Below are positions 15,954-24,202 of a stretch of 58,490 nucleotides of DNA, piece after piece (positions within the stretch are counted from its first letter, which is position 1; the number at the start of each line of letters is the position of its first letter). The DNA is from Verrucomicrobiota bacterium (lineage in GTDB: Bacteria; Chlamydiota; Chlamydiia; Chlamydiales; SM23-39). The notes below the pieces were generated by a model, which had not been told where the DNA came from, searched no databases, and saw nothing but the letters and a program-made list of their open reading frames with translations. Position numbers and translations under genes: made by a program. The stretch is from NCBI GenBank assembly GCA_018239895.1, contig JAFEGL010000015.1, forward strand, positions 1 through 58,490, in the 5' to 3' direction.

Positions 15954-18311
15954 ATGAAACTGCCACTATCCCTTTTAAAGCCATTCATCCACCAGGATCT
16001 TCCTCTCGCCCAAATCGCTGAAACCCTCACGTTGCTGGGGATCGAAGTCGATGCGATCGAAAATGAACGCCCCCCGTTTGCAAATGTCGTCGTAGGCGAA
16101 ATCCTCTCCGCAAACCGCCATCCGAACGCCGAGAAATTGCAAATCGCCGAAGTGACAGACGGCAGCAAAACGTACCAAATCGTCTGCGGAGCTTCCAATT
16201 GTAGAGCAGGATTGAAGACAGCTTTCGCCCGCGTAGGGGCCGTTTTGACCGATGCGAAAGGAAATCCGATGACAATCGAAGCGGCGAAACTCCGCGGCGT
16301 CGACTCGGCCGGTATGCTCTGCTCCGAACAGGAATTAAAAATCTCCGACAGCGGAGAAGGGATCATGGAGCTTCCCAGCGACTGGAAAAATGGGAGCGAT
16401 CTCGTCCCTCTTCTTTGGGATCCTGTCTTCGAACTCTCTTTGACTCCAAACCTCGGCTACTGCCTCAGCGCAAAAGGGATCGCGAGAGAACTTTCGGCCT
16501 CCCTCAACCTTCCGTTCCACGTCCCCTCTAAACTGGCCCATGAAACGAAAAAGCAAAACAGAGTTTCCGTCTCGGTCCGCGATCCGAAACTTTGCCCCCG
16601 CTACATGGGGCGATTCTTGGAAAACCTCAAGATCGGCCCCTCTCCCTTCTGGCTCCAAAAAGTATTGAAAGCCGCCGGCATGCGACCGATCAACAACGCC
16701 GTCGACATCACAAATTACATCCTCTTGAAATGGGGCCAGCCGATGCACGCCTTCGATGCAGATCTGCTCGAGGGATCAATCCACGTGTCCGTATCGGATA
16801 AAGCGATGAACTTTGCGTGTCTCGATGGGACAGAGCGGGAAGTTCCTGTGGGAACACTTCTCATCTCCGACTCCCACAAACCTGTTGCCCTCGCCGGGGT
16901 CATGGGCGGAGCTAACACATCTGTCTCTGAGAATACCAAGAATATCTTCCTCGAAGCTGCCTACTTCGACCCGATGGTCGTCCGGATCGCCTCGAAGAAA
17001 ATGGGACTCCGATCTGAAAGCTCATTCCGCTTCGAAAAAGGGGTCGACCCGCTCGGAATCCCTGAAGCTTTGAACGAAGCTTGCGCTCTCTTCATCGAAC
17101 TCTGCGGCGCTCAACTTTTAGAGGGGACCGTCAACATCAAAGGCGAACCGTTCGCTCCAAAAGAGATTCGCTGCCGCGCCCGCCGTACCCGCGAAATCAT
17201 CGGCCACAAATTCTCTCTCAATGAAATCGAAGAGATCTTCCACCGTCTCGGTTTCCACACAAAAGCATTGGAACAGGAGACGCTCCTCGTCCAAGTCCCC
17301 TTCTACCGTTTCGACGTCAACGAAGAGATCGATCTCATCGAAGAGGTCGCCAGGATCTACGGCTACAACAAAATCGAAAAAGGGACGCCCCTCTGCACGA
17401 TCTCCCAGATCCCCCACGATCCGCTGTTCCTCTTCGAAAGAAAACTCCGCTCGGCTCTCATCGACCTCGGCCTCCAAGAGCTGATCACCTGCGATCTCAT
17501 CAGCCCCAAACTCGCCGAGCTGGAGATCGAATCGAAAACGGCTCCGCTTAAAGTGCTCCACTCAAAATCGGAAGAATATTCGATCCTCCGCTCCTCGTTC
17601 TTGCCCGGATTTCTCCAAGTTGCCCAATACAATATCGACCAAAAAAATCCGACCATCGCCGGATTCGAGATCGGCAGAGTCCACCTCCTTCAAGAAGGAA
17701 AACCAGCCGAATTCCCCACAGCCGCCCTCGTCCTCTCTGGGAAAATTGGGCCAGCCCACTGGGATCGAAAATCTAATGACGCCGATTTTTACGATCTCAA
17801 AGGGATCCTTGAAAACCTCTTCGACGCGATCCACATCGAATCGTCCACCTTCAAACCCTCAAAGCATCCCAGCTTCCACCCGAACCGGCAAGCTTCGATT
17901 TATGTCGGCGACCTCTCGATCGGATCTTTTGGCGAAGTCCATCCGCTTTTGTTGGAAAAAATCGACATCAAACAGCGGGTTTTCTTTGCCGAGCTGAGCC
18001 TCGCGCCGCTCCTATCGCTCCAAAATAAGACCGTCATCATGAAGCCGCTCCCCCAATTCCCCTCTTCCGAGCGGGACTGGACCATTCCACTGCCGAAAGA
18101 GTTCCTCATGCAGACGATCTTCGATGCGATCGCCGCCGCCCGATCTATGCTCCTAGAAAAAGCTGAATTGATCGACCTCTTCCACGCCGAGACCAAAAAC
18201 GCCACCTTCCGATTCACCTACCGCGACCTTTACAAGACAATCTCATTTGAAGAAGTGGAAAAAGAACACGCCCATATCATGCAGGAAGTGACGAAGCATT
18301 TACCAAAATAG
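15954..18311 (+). CDS. pheT: Phenylalanyl-tRNA synthetase beta subunit
   Basis: A 785-residue protein with the full PheT layout: an N-terminal EMAP-type tRNA-binding domain (VVVGEILSANRHPNAEKLQIAEV near residues 46-68), the B3/B4 editing domain (MRPINNAVDITNYILLKWGQPMHAFD), B5, the catalytic-like core (VARIYGYNKI onwards) and the C-terminal ferredoxin-like anticodon-binding domain (PLPQFPSSERDWTI). Length is normal. pheS is not in the window. The next gene, an M50 protease, begins 7 bp later. Confidence 0.96.
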   Translation: MKLPLSLLKPFIHQDLPLAQIAETLTLLGIEVDAIENERPPFANVVVGEILSANRHPNAEKLQIAEVTDGSKTYQIVCGASNCRAGLKTAFARVGAVLTDAKGNPMTIEAAKLRGVDSAGMLCSEQELKISDSGEGIMELPSDWKNGSDLVPLLWDPVFELSLTPNLGYCLSAKGIARELSASLNLPFHVPSKLAHETKKQNRVSVSVRDPKLCPRYMGRFLENLKIGPSPFWLQKVLKAAGMRPINNAVDITNYILLKWGQPMHAFDADLLEGSIHVSVSDKAMNFACLDGTEREVPVGTLLISDSHKPVALAGVMGGANTSVSENTKNIFLEAAYFDPMVVRIASKKMGLRSESSFRFEKGVDPLGIPEALNEACALFIELCGAQLLEGTVNIKGEPFAPKEIRCRARRTREIIGHKFSLNEIEEIFHRLGFHTKALEQETLLVQVPFYRFDVNEEIDLIEEVARIYGYNKIEKGTPLCTISQIPHDPLFLFERKLRSALIDLGLQELITCDLISPKLAELEIESKTAPLKVLHSKSEEYSILRSSFLPGFLQVAQYNIDQKNPTIAGFEIGRVHLLQEGKPAEFPTAALVLSGKIGPAHWDRKSNDADFYDLKGILENLFDAIHIESSTFKPSKHPSFHPNRQASIYVGDLSIGSFGEVHPLLLEKIDIKQRVFFAELSLAPLLSLQNKTVIMKPLPQFPSSERDWTIPLPKEFLMQTIFDAIAAARSMLLEKAELIDLFHAETKNATFRFTYRDLYKTISFEEVEKEHAHIMQEVTKHLPK

Positions 18312-18318
18312 GGGGTTT

Positions 18319-19476
18319 ATGCAGTTTACCTTCTTAAGAATTCCAGTGACGATCCATCCATCTTTTTGGATTTTCATGCTGCTCGTAGTTCTTCAGGGAG
18401 GTTATGGAGCCTCTGAGACGACTATTTTGGCCTTCATTTTTTTCTTCTCGCTTCTCTTCCACGAGTATGGCCACGGCCTGACGGCTCTCGCCATGGGAAA
18501 AGCCCCAGAAATCCATCTCGTTGCCTTCGGAGGCTATACCACTTTCAGAAACTTGAGGATGACCAACAAAGAGCACTTCATCATCACGCTCAACGGCCCC
18601 CTCTTTTCGGCCATTCTCATCGGCCTCGCCTACTATTTGCTTAAATTTAGCTCAGGCTTCAGCCGCGAATTTTGTTTCTTCCTCTATCTCACTATGAAAC
18701 TCAATATTTTCTGGCTCATCGTCAACCTCATCCCTCTGGAACCGCTCGATGGAGGACAACTTCTCCGCTCGATACTCACCAAGTATCTAGGCGAAGCGAG
18801 GGGATCAAAAATTACCCTCGTCATCGGCCTCATTTCAGCCAGCGTCGGGTCGGCCTATTTTCTCGCCACCGGCTCCTACTTTTTCGGCACCCTTTTCCTA
18901 TTCCACGGCATTCAGAACTTCCAAATAGTCCAACGGAACGCCACCCGAGATCGACCGGCCGATTTTACTCTCTACAACAACGCGATGGAAGATCTTAAAG
19001 AGGAGAGGATCGAGCAAGCCAAATCGACGCTCAAGAAGCTCATGAAGGCAAAAGACCCATTCATCCAGATTTCGGCCACGGAAGGGATGGCCGCCGCCCT
19101 GACGCGTCAGGGAGCCAAGAAAGAGGCTTACCACCTCCTCCTGCGAGCTGATCATGGCCGCTTAAAAAGAGGCAAAATCCTCCTCTGCATGCTTGCCTTC
19201 GAAGAAAAGAACTACCAAATTATCGACGCCTATTCGAGAGAGATCTACGAGATCAATCCCACTTTCGAGACAGCCCTTTTGATTTCTAAAGCCTGCGCCG
19301 CACTTAAAAAGCCTGAAGACTCAGGTGGATGGCTCCACACCGCTTCTCTTTTCGACAATGCCCCGAAAGAGGGGCTGAAAGAACTTCTCAACCAACCGAT
19401 CTACGATCCGATCCGAGACGATGAAAGGTTTCAGACGCAGGTGCAAGACCTGCTCCACGAGCCCTCGCTAAAATAA
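18319..19476 (+). CDS. M50 (site-2) metalloprotease with C-terminal helical repeats
   Basis: A 385-residue protein. The zinc motif HEYGH lies at residues 48-52 in the first hydrophobic region, and NLIPLEPLDGG (Asp144) supplies the third ligand, the standard S2P pair. About five membrane segments fill residues 10-200; residues 200-385 are soluble and helical, resembling TPR-like repeats. Such rhomboid-unlike intramembrane proteases cut membrane-bound regulators; the substrate here is unknown. A GGGGG RBS precedes the start. The 3' end overlaps the convergent GT90 gene by 9 bp. Confidence 0.87.
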   Translation: MQFTFLRIPVTIHPSFWIFMLLVVLQGGYGASETTILAFIFFFSLLFHEYGHGLTALAMGKAPEIHLVAFGGYTTFRNLRMTNKEHFIITLNGPLFSAILIGLAYYLLKFSSGFSREFCFFLYLTMKLNIFWLIVNLIPLEPLDGGQLLRSILTKYLGEARGSKITLVIGLISASVGSAYFLATGSYFFGTLFLFHGIQNFQIVQRNATRDRPADFTLYNNAMEDLKEERIEQAKSTLKKLMKAKDPFIQISATEGMAAALTRQGAKKEAYHLLLRADHGRLKRGKILLCMLAFEEKNYQIIDAYSREIYEINPTFETALLISKACAALKKPEDSGGWLHTASLFDNAPKEGLKELLNQPIYDPIRDDERFQTQVQDLLHEPSLK

Positions 19477-20601
19477 ACGGGCATATCTCGTCAGCAAATG
19501 ATACAAATAGACGAGCGTATCTTCCTGCGTGAGGTTCTCTTTCGTAAACCGCGTCGCCTCGTCGGCCATTAACCGCGCTTCCTTATCGTGATTTTTCGCC
19601 CATTCGATCTTCTCGACCAGATCCGACAAGTCTTCTTTGACTGGTAAAAAGTGTTTGTAGGGCTCAAGGGCGCCGTAATACCACTGAATTTGGGGGGTGA
19701 TCTGCTTGATTACCAAAGAATTGGAAGCCAAAAGCCAAAAATATCTCTCATACGAGCAAGAGTTTCCATCTACATCGACAAGGTACTTGTATCTCAAGTG
19801 ATCCTCTTTCTTCACACTAGAGGCAACGAGCCCCTTGTACTTCATCATCTCCCGAACGCCCGGCTCGCATTGCGTGACGCTGTGGAACCTCGCGTCGATC
19901 ACCCCTGGATGGCTTTTCGAAAGGAGAACCAATTTTGCCCGAGCGAAGCTATCCCATCCCGCATGGGTAAAATAGCCCCCCGTCGTAGAACCGCGCCAAA
20001 AGGCCATCTCCCTCTTATTTTCCCAAGAAAACTGCCGATTCGCATCGGCGATCTGATTTCTGAGCTTCCCATATCCGGTCATCGCCTTGATGTCGGGCAC
20101 CAAAATCAAGCTATCGAGCCCTCTCTTCTTCGCAAAGACAAAGCAGGGGCCCAAATCGGGGTTGTCATCAAACCCATCTTGGAGAGAGACGATGAAATCG
20201 ACATCCGGGAGTTCAATCAGCTCATTGAGCTTCTTGATACAGGCCAAAAGCTCTCGGAAGTGGCGGCTGCTCAGATGCTTCTCATCGTGGGAAAACGAAA
20301 GGTGTCTATCATGGATCGAAAACCGGACAAGGTTGTAAGTCGAGATCTTCTCTCCTCGGAATGCTCGGTCAAGCAAGTCTTTCGAAATGCCCGAGGCGTA
20401 AGGGGCCAGATCCTCCTCAATCTGCTTCACAATCCACTTGGGAGGCTCCTCCGCCAGCTTAGCCTTCAGCAGCTCCGAATCGATGGAGATCGTCGAAATA
20501 TCGCCTCTCGCTTTCTTTAAGCTGTGAGAAATCGTGATCGTGTAAATAACCGAAGCGATGAGAAGAAGAATGAGGATGAAGATGAAATGGTTTTTTTTCA
20601 T
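19468..20601 (-). CDS. GT90 / CAP10-type glycosyltransferase
   Basis: A 377-residue protein with an N-terminal membrane anchor (residues 5-25) and a CAP10 domain: AFWRGSTTGG, RYKYLVDVDGNSCSYERYFWLLASNSLVIKQ and WYYGALEPYKHFLPVK are the hallmark blocks. Family members in bacteria are LPS- or glycan-modifying transferases, and in eukaryotes O-glucosyl/xylosyl transferases. Here it would be a type II membrane protein; donor and acceptor are unknown. It is convergent with the M50 gene and has a separate promoter region downstream of the terminator at 20636. Confidence 0.85.
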   Translation of the reverse strand: MKKNHFIFILILLLIASVIYTITISHSLKKARGDISTISIDSELLKAKLAEEPPKWIVKQIEEDLAPYASGISKDLLDRAFRGEKISTYNLVRFSIHDRHLSFSHDEKHLSSRHFRELLACIKKLNELIELPDVDFIVSLQDGFDDNPDLGPCFVFAKKRGLDSLILVPDIKAMTGYGKLRNQIADANRQFSWENKREMAFWRGSTTGGYFTHAGWDSFARAKLVLLSKSHPGVIDARFHSVTQCEPGVREMMKYKGLVASSVKKEDHLRYKYLVDVDGNSCSYERYFWLLASNSLVIKQITPQIQWYYGALEPYKHFLPVKEDLSDLVEKIEWAKNHDKEARLMADEATRFTKENLTQEDTLVYLYHLLTRYARLF

Positions 20602-20635
20602 GCGATCTAGAATCGCACTGAAACACTATTTTGTC

Positions 20636-20665
20636 AAAAAAAACCCAGGGTAAAACCCTGGGTTT
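20636..20665 (-). terminator. Rho-independent terminator
   Basis: A 10-bp perfect stem (AAACCCAGGG/CCCTGGGTTT) with a 5-nt loop, followed on the minus strand by eight T. It lies 13 bp after the stop of the 20678-21784 gene and ends that transcript before the GT90 gene. Confidence 0.9.
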
Positions 20666-20677
20666 GACGAATAAGCA

Positions 20678-21784
20678 TTATTTACAGGTTCTTTTGCTGA
20701 TGTAAGGTTTTCCAGTTGCTTGATTCAGTTCAACTTTTGCTGTGCAGATCTTTTGGCTAGGAAGAAACTCACATGCTTGGCCAGCGACAGGAGGTTTCTT
20801 TGTAAAACCATCTTTACCGGTTACTTTATCTCTGCAATAATAAACGTTGCGGGCTTCTTGTTTCTGTGTATTCCTAAAAGTAACTGTAGGATGTTGAGCC
20901 GCGGGAGACTTGGAAGCTTCTGGCTTCGCCTCAGGCTTTGCTTCTGGTTTCGAGGTTGGTTGTGGTGAATTTCTAAAGGTTCGTGGCAGCTGAGAAGCTT
21001 CTTGCTTCGGCTCAGGCTTTCGAGCTGACTGTTGCTGTGTCCGTCCCATGCCAAAGGTGCTTGGCGGATTTTGAACAGGTTTTGGCTCAGGTTTTACTTG
21101 AGATTGTTTGGCAGCTTGCTCTTGTCTCGCGTTGTATTCAGCTTCGTTTTTCTTGAACAATTGTTCCATCGATTTTCCCATGTTCTGGAGAACATTGATG
21201 TTATGTTCAGCTTGCCTTTCCTTCTCGATTTGCTCTGGAGTCTTTTCAACTTCTGGAAGTTTCAAAGGTTCTGGATGGGAAATACTTATGTTGTTAGAAA
21301 ATGCATCCAAACTTCTTCGCAATTCAACCTGAGTTTGGGCGATCTGATCTTGCATGTATTGATTGTAACGCTGTTGCATCATCGGTGCGGGGTTGAATCG
21401 GTAAGTCAAAACCATCAAGCCTGCAAACAAAGCTACTTTAACTGCCGTTACCACTGTCGCCTTCCGATTTTGGGAGGTTTCTGCGGCAGTCATATTTTTG
21501 AGAATGCTCGTCTTTCTATCGGCCATGTAATTTCCCAAGGCACCCTTCACGTCGGCATGTTTAGGATTTGTGAGAGCAATCTTCATGGCAACGAATGCCA
21601 TCGTTCGGTCACTCGTCGTCTTAGCCGCATCGATTTGCGGTCTCAAAGCAGCAGGGATCAGCTTTTTTTTAGCCATATCTTCAACGATCTTACCAAAGAG
21701 CTTCCCATCTGAACTGATGTCATCAGAAATCTCAGAAGACCAAGCCTTTATCTTGGTAACTAAATAATTTGGTGTAGCGGACAC
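20678..21784 (-). CDS. Effector-like orphan with Lys-Pro-Glu/Ala repeats
   Basis: A 368-residue protein of no recognised family. Residues 1-108 are helical and polar; one membrane segment lies at about 110-128; a coiled-coil-like Gln/Glu-rich region follows; residues about 235-310 hold low-complexity repeats (KPEPK, KPEAK, GMGRTQQQ, TFRN); the last 50 residues carry four cysteines (YYCRD, QACEF, KICTA, KRTCK). Codon use is more AT-rich than in the neighbours and it has its own terminator. The layout suits an envelope or secreted host-interaction protein, but no secretion signal can be proven. Confidence 0.75.
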   Translation of the reverse strand: MSATPNYLVTKIKAWSSEISDDISSDGKLFGKIVEDMAKKKLIPAALRPQIDAAKTTSDRTMAFVAMKIALTNPKHADVKGALGNYMADRKTSILKNMTAAETSQNRKATVVTAVKVALFAGLMVLTYRFNPAPMMQQRYNQYMQDQIAQTQVELRRSLDAFSNNISISHPEPLKLPEVEKTPEQIEKERQAEHNINVLQNMGKSMEQLFKKNEAEYNARQEQAAKQSQVKPEPKPVQNPPSTFGMGRTQQQSARKPEPKQEASQLPRTFRNSPQPTSKPEAKPEAKPEASKSPAAQHPTVTFRNTQKQEARNVYYCRDKVTGKDGFTKKPPVAGQACEFLPSQKICTAKVELNQATGKPYISKRTCK

Positions 21785-21984
21785 AAATCCTCCAATAAAT
21801 TAATCACTTTTTGGCAAAAATTATAATTAATTAATATTAATAAGTAAACACTCAAAATAAATTTAACAATAAAATTTTAACTTTGTTGTTGTGCGCACAA
21901 AATTGCAAGCCCAAAAATTGTTCTTGCATCATTGCGTCCGCAACTAATAAGATCGTTGCAGATCCACTCTGAGATGAGGTCGTA
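21785..21984. promoter_or_regulatory. AT-rich divergent intergenic region
   Basis: A 200-bp AT-rich gap between the divergent effector-like and MORN lipoprotein genes, so it should carry both promoters. No clear paired -35/-10 set was found by eye. The right gene has an RBS-like GAGGTC a few bases before its ATG at 21985. Confidence 0.4.
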
Positions 21985-22962
21985 ATGAAATACATTCTTT
22001 TCGCGGCTGTTAGCACTGCATTTTTATCGTCTTGCTTCTACTCCAATGATTCCACTTCGCAAGTCGTCTCCCAAAAATACATCCACAAGTACGGATTCGA
22101 CGTCAGCGAGGATGAATGGCAGGAGCGATCTCAAGAAGGGCTCGTCGTTTCGATGTTGAAAAACGGCGTCAAAGTCACCCGCTCCTACGAGGGAGGCCAG
22201 CTCCATGGGCCGACCACTTATACATTTCCCCACAGCAGCGTAGTTGAGAAAACTCTCGTCTACGATCAAGGGACCCTTCTGAAAGAGACCCAATGCGACG
22301 CTGCCGGCATGCCGATGAGAGAAGAGGTCTATGAGTTCGACGACCGGACCATCATGACGATGTGGGATGAGAAAGGCGTTCCAATCAGCATCGAGGAATA
22401 CGACAACGAGCTCCTCGTCGAAGGGAAATACTACACGCCCGAGCACCTTCTCGAGGCAGCTGTCGAGTCGGGATATGGAGAGAGGATCAAGAGAGACCGC
22501 TCTGGACAGCTCCTTTCACGAGACAAAATTGAAAACGGATTGATCGCGCAGAGGATCAGCTACCATCCGAATGGGCAGATCCACACGATCTCCCACTACC
22601 AAGACTACCAGCTTCATGGCGAACAATTGAAGTTCACCGCCTCTGGCAAACCCCTCATGAAACTCGACTGGGCTCACGGAGTTCTCCATGGCCAAAAAGT
22701 CGTCTATCGGAACGGTTTGAAAGTCGCCGAAATTCCCTACAGCAACGGCCAAAAGAACGGCATCGAGTTCCACTACGACGATCTAGGGCACCTCACAGCC
22801 GAAATCGAGTGGAAAGTCGACAAAAAGCACGGCTGCAGCAAGTTCTACACCGAGGACACCACCGAAAGCGAGTGGTTCTTTAAGGGACAAAGTGTGACAG
22901 CCCAGAAATATGAGATGCTCGACAATCGCGACCGATTGATGGCCGAACTCACAAATGATTGA
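21985..22962 (+). CDS. MORN-repeat lipoprotein (CT476-like position)
   Basis: A 325-residue protein. Residues 1-17 form a lipoprotein signal with lipobox LSSC (Cys17). The rest is MORN/YwqK-type repeats (YEGGQLHGPTTY, YHPNGQIHTISHY, YSNGQKNGIEFHY and others). It ends 8 bp inside the ogt gene, and together with pheT nearby this recalls C. trachomatis pheT-CT476-ada, where CT476 is a hypothetical gene. It is probably anchored in the envelope facing the periplasm. It is a distant relative of the 2559-3068 MORN gene; MORN modules may mediate protein or lipid contact. Confidence 0.85.
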   Translation: MKYILFAAVSTAFLSSCFYSNDSTSQVVSQKYIHKYGFDVSEDEWQERSQEGLVVSMLKNGVKVTRSYEGGQLHGPTTYTFPHSSVVEKTLVYDQGTLLKETQCDAAGMPMREEVYEFDDRTIMTMWDEKGVPISIEEYDNELLVEGKYYTPEHLLEAAVESGYGERIKRDRSGQLLSRDKIENGLIAQRISYHPNGQIHTISHYQDYQLHGEQLKFTASGKPLMKLDWAHGVLHGQKVVYRNGLKVAEIPYSNGQKNGIEFHYDDLGHLTAEIEWKVDKKHGCSKFYTEDTTESEWFFKGQSVTAQKYEMLDNRDRLMAELTND

Positions 22963-23392
22963 AGTTTCTCTATCTTGGAGCAAAGGCCGCATCGCCTCGG
23001 TGCGGCTTTCGCTCAGCCCTGTCTTTTCCATATCCAGCGATACAAAAAACCAGGCAGAGCCGATCGTCCAATGGCTCAACGAATATGCAAAAGGCTCCAA
23101 AAAGCCGTTTCGCGGGATTCTCCCCCTCCATCACCTCACCCCCTTTCAACAAAAGGTGCTGCGCGAACTTCAACAAATTCCCGCAGGAGAAACGATCAGT
23201 TATGGGGAGTTGGGAGCCCTTGTCGGAACTCCGAATGGAGCCCGGGCGATCGGCGGCGTTTGCCACATCAACCCATTTCCCCTTTTGATCCCGTGCCACA
23301 GAGTCATCCGATCGGATGGCCAAATCGGCGGCTTTGCGACAGATCTGGAGATCAAAAGGAGGTTATTGGCCTTCGAAAACAGTCCCGTTTAG
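22955..23392 (+). CDS. ogt: Methylated-DNA-protein-cysteine methyltransferase
   Basis: A 145-residue DNA-binding domain protein of the Ogt/Ada C-terminal family. The active-site motif PCHRVI puts the acceptor at Cys114; a conserved ISYGELGALVGTPNGARAIGGV helix-turn-helix precedes it. It repairs O6-alkylguanine by suicidal transfer. The N-terminal ribonuclease-like domain is short (about 60 residues). It overlaps the MORN lipoprotein gene by 8 bp and ends 4 bp inside the convergent Cys-rich protein gene. Confidence 0.93.
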   Translation: MIEVSLSWSKGRIASVRLSLSPVFSISSDTKNQAEPIVQWLNEYAKGSKKPFRGILPLHHLTPFQQKVLRELQQIPAGETISYGELGALVGTPNGARAIGGVCHINPFPLLIPCHRVIRSDGQIGGFATDLEIKRRLLAFENSPV

Positions 23393-23769
23393 TTCTGGAC
23401 TTGCTCAACCACAGGCGCAGCTACGGTTTCCGTCACAACGGCCTCGATTTTTTCCACAGCTGGAGTTTCTACTGCTACGGGAGCTTCTACTTTCACAGCT
23501 TCTATCACGACGGGCGTAACGGAGAGTATTTCTTCCGCAACAGGAGCAGTTTCCTGAACAACGGCTGCTGGCGCTTCATCGATTTTATTCACAGGCTCGG
23601 CAGTGGCGCCCTCTTCGCATTCGCAATCTTCACACTCGCAATTTTCAAATGGACTTTGCTGAGGGCCTTTCTGCGGCGCCGCTTCCTTTTTCTGGCACGT
23701 GCAAGAAAAAGCGAGAGCTAACATGCTCCCAGTTAAGAGCAATGTTTTGCTCAGGGAAAGTTTTTTCAT
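23389..23769 (-). CDS. Small Cys-rich, Val/Ala/Glu/Pro-rich envelope protein
   Basis: A 126-residue protein with an N-terminal export signal (MKKLSLSKTLLLTGSMLALA) running into SCTCQ, a possible but imperfect lipobox. Next comes a cysteine cluster NCECEDCECEE and then about 80 residues of low-complexity ETPAVEK/VEAPVAV-like repeats. The cysteine-rich, lipidated start is reminiscent of the small chlamydial OmcA lipoprotein, but no alignment supports calling it that. The repetitive tail might span the periplasm. It is monocistronic. Confidence 0.7.
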   Translation of the reverse strand: MKKLSLSKTLLLTGSMLALAFSCTCQKKEAAPQKGPQQSPFENCECEDCECEEGATAEPVNKIDEAPAAVVQETAPVAEEILSVTPVVIEAVKVEAPVAVETPAVEKIEAVVTETVAAPVVEQVQN

Positions 23770-23983
23770 AGATCAACCTCTAAATTTCAAAAATCGGTTC
23801 CAAAGAGAACCTTGTCGAACATAGCTTCTCATTCCAAGGATTTTTACTGCAAACACTAATCGTTTGCACATCAGGATTGCCTCCCTCCACACCCCAAATA
23901 GAAAACTATGAACTGCGGCGGCGCACCCAAAAACCGTGGCACGGGATTCGCAAGATGGATGGGTGAAGGATTTGGAGGAAATC

Positions 23984-24202
23984 ATGAAACAGAATAAAGA
24001 CCTTGTAAGAAAGATCGCTAAACTTGAATCCATCAATGACCAGCTGGCTGCTGAAATCAACTACTTAGAGAAGCTGGCCAGAGCCTTGGGCTTTGCCGAA
24101 GGTCTTAAGACTTTGAAGGAAGCTGCTCTCGAGATGCTCGAGCAAGACCAGAGAAAGACGGTCAAAAAAGAAGATGAAGCAAATCCTCCGATGTCCAACT
24201 AA
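23984..24202 (+). CDS. Small coiled-coil protein
   Basis: A 72-residue protein predicted to be one long helix or coiled coil (LVRKIAKLESINDQLAAEIN and further heptads). The start at 23984 is chosen because GGAGG lies at 23974-23978; an in-frame ATG at 23936 has no RBS. The 3' end overlaps the convergent SNF2 helicase gene by 41 bp. Function is unknown; such proteins often act as small chaperones or scaffold parts. The 214 bp before it, back to 23770, show no other gene. Confidence 0.65.
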   Translation: MKQNKDLVRKIAKLESINDQLAAEINYLEKLARALGFAEGLKTLKEAALEMLEQDQRKTVKKEDEANPPMSN

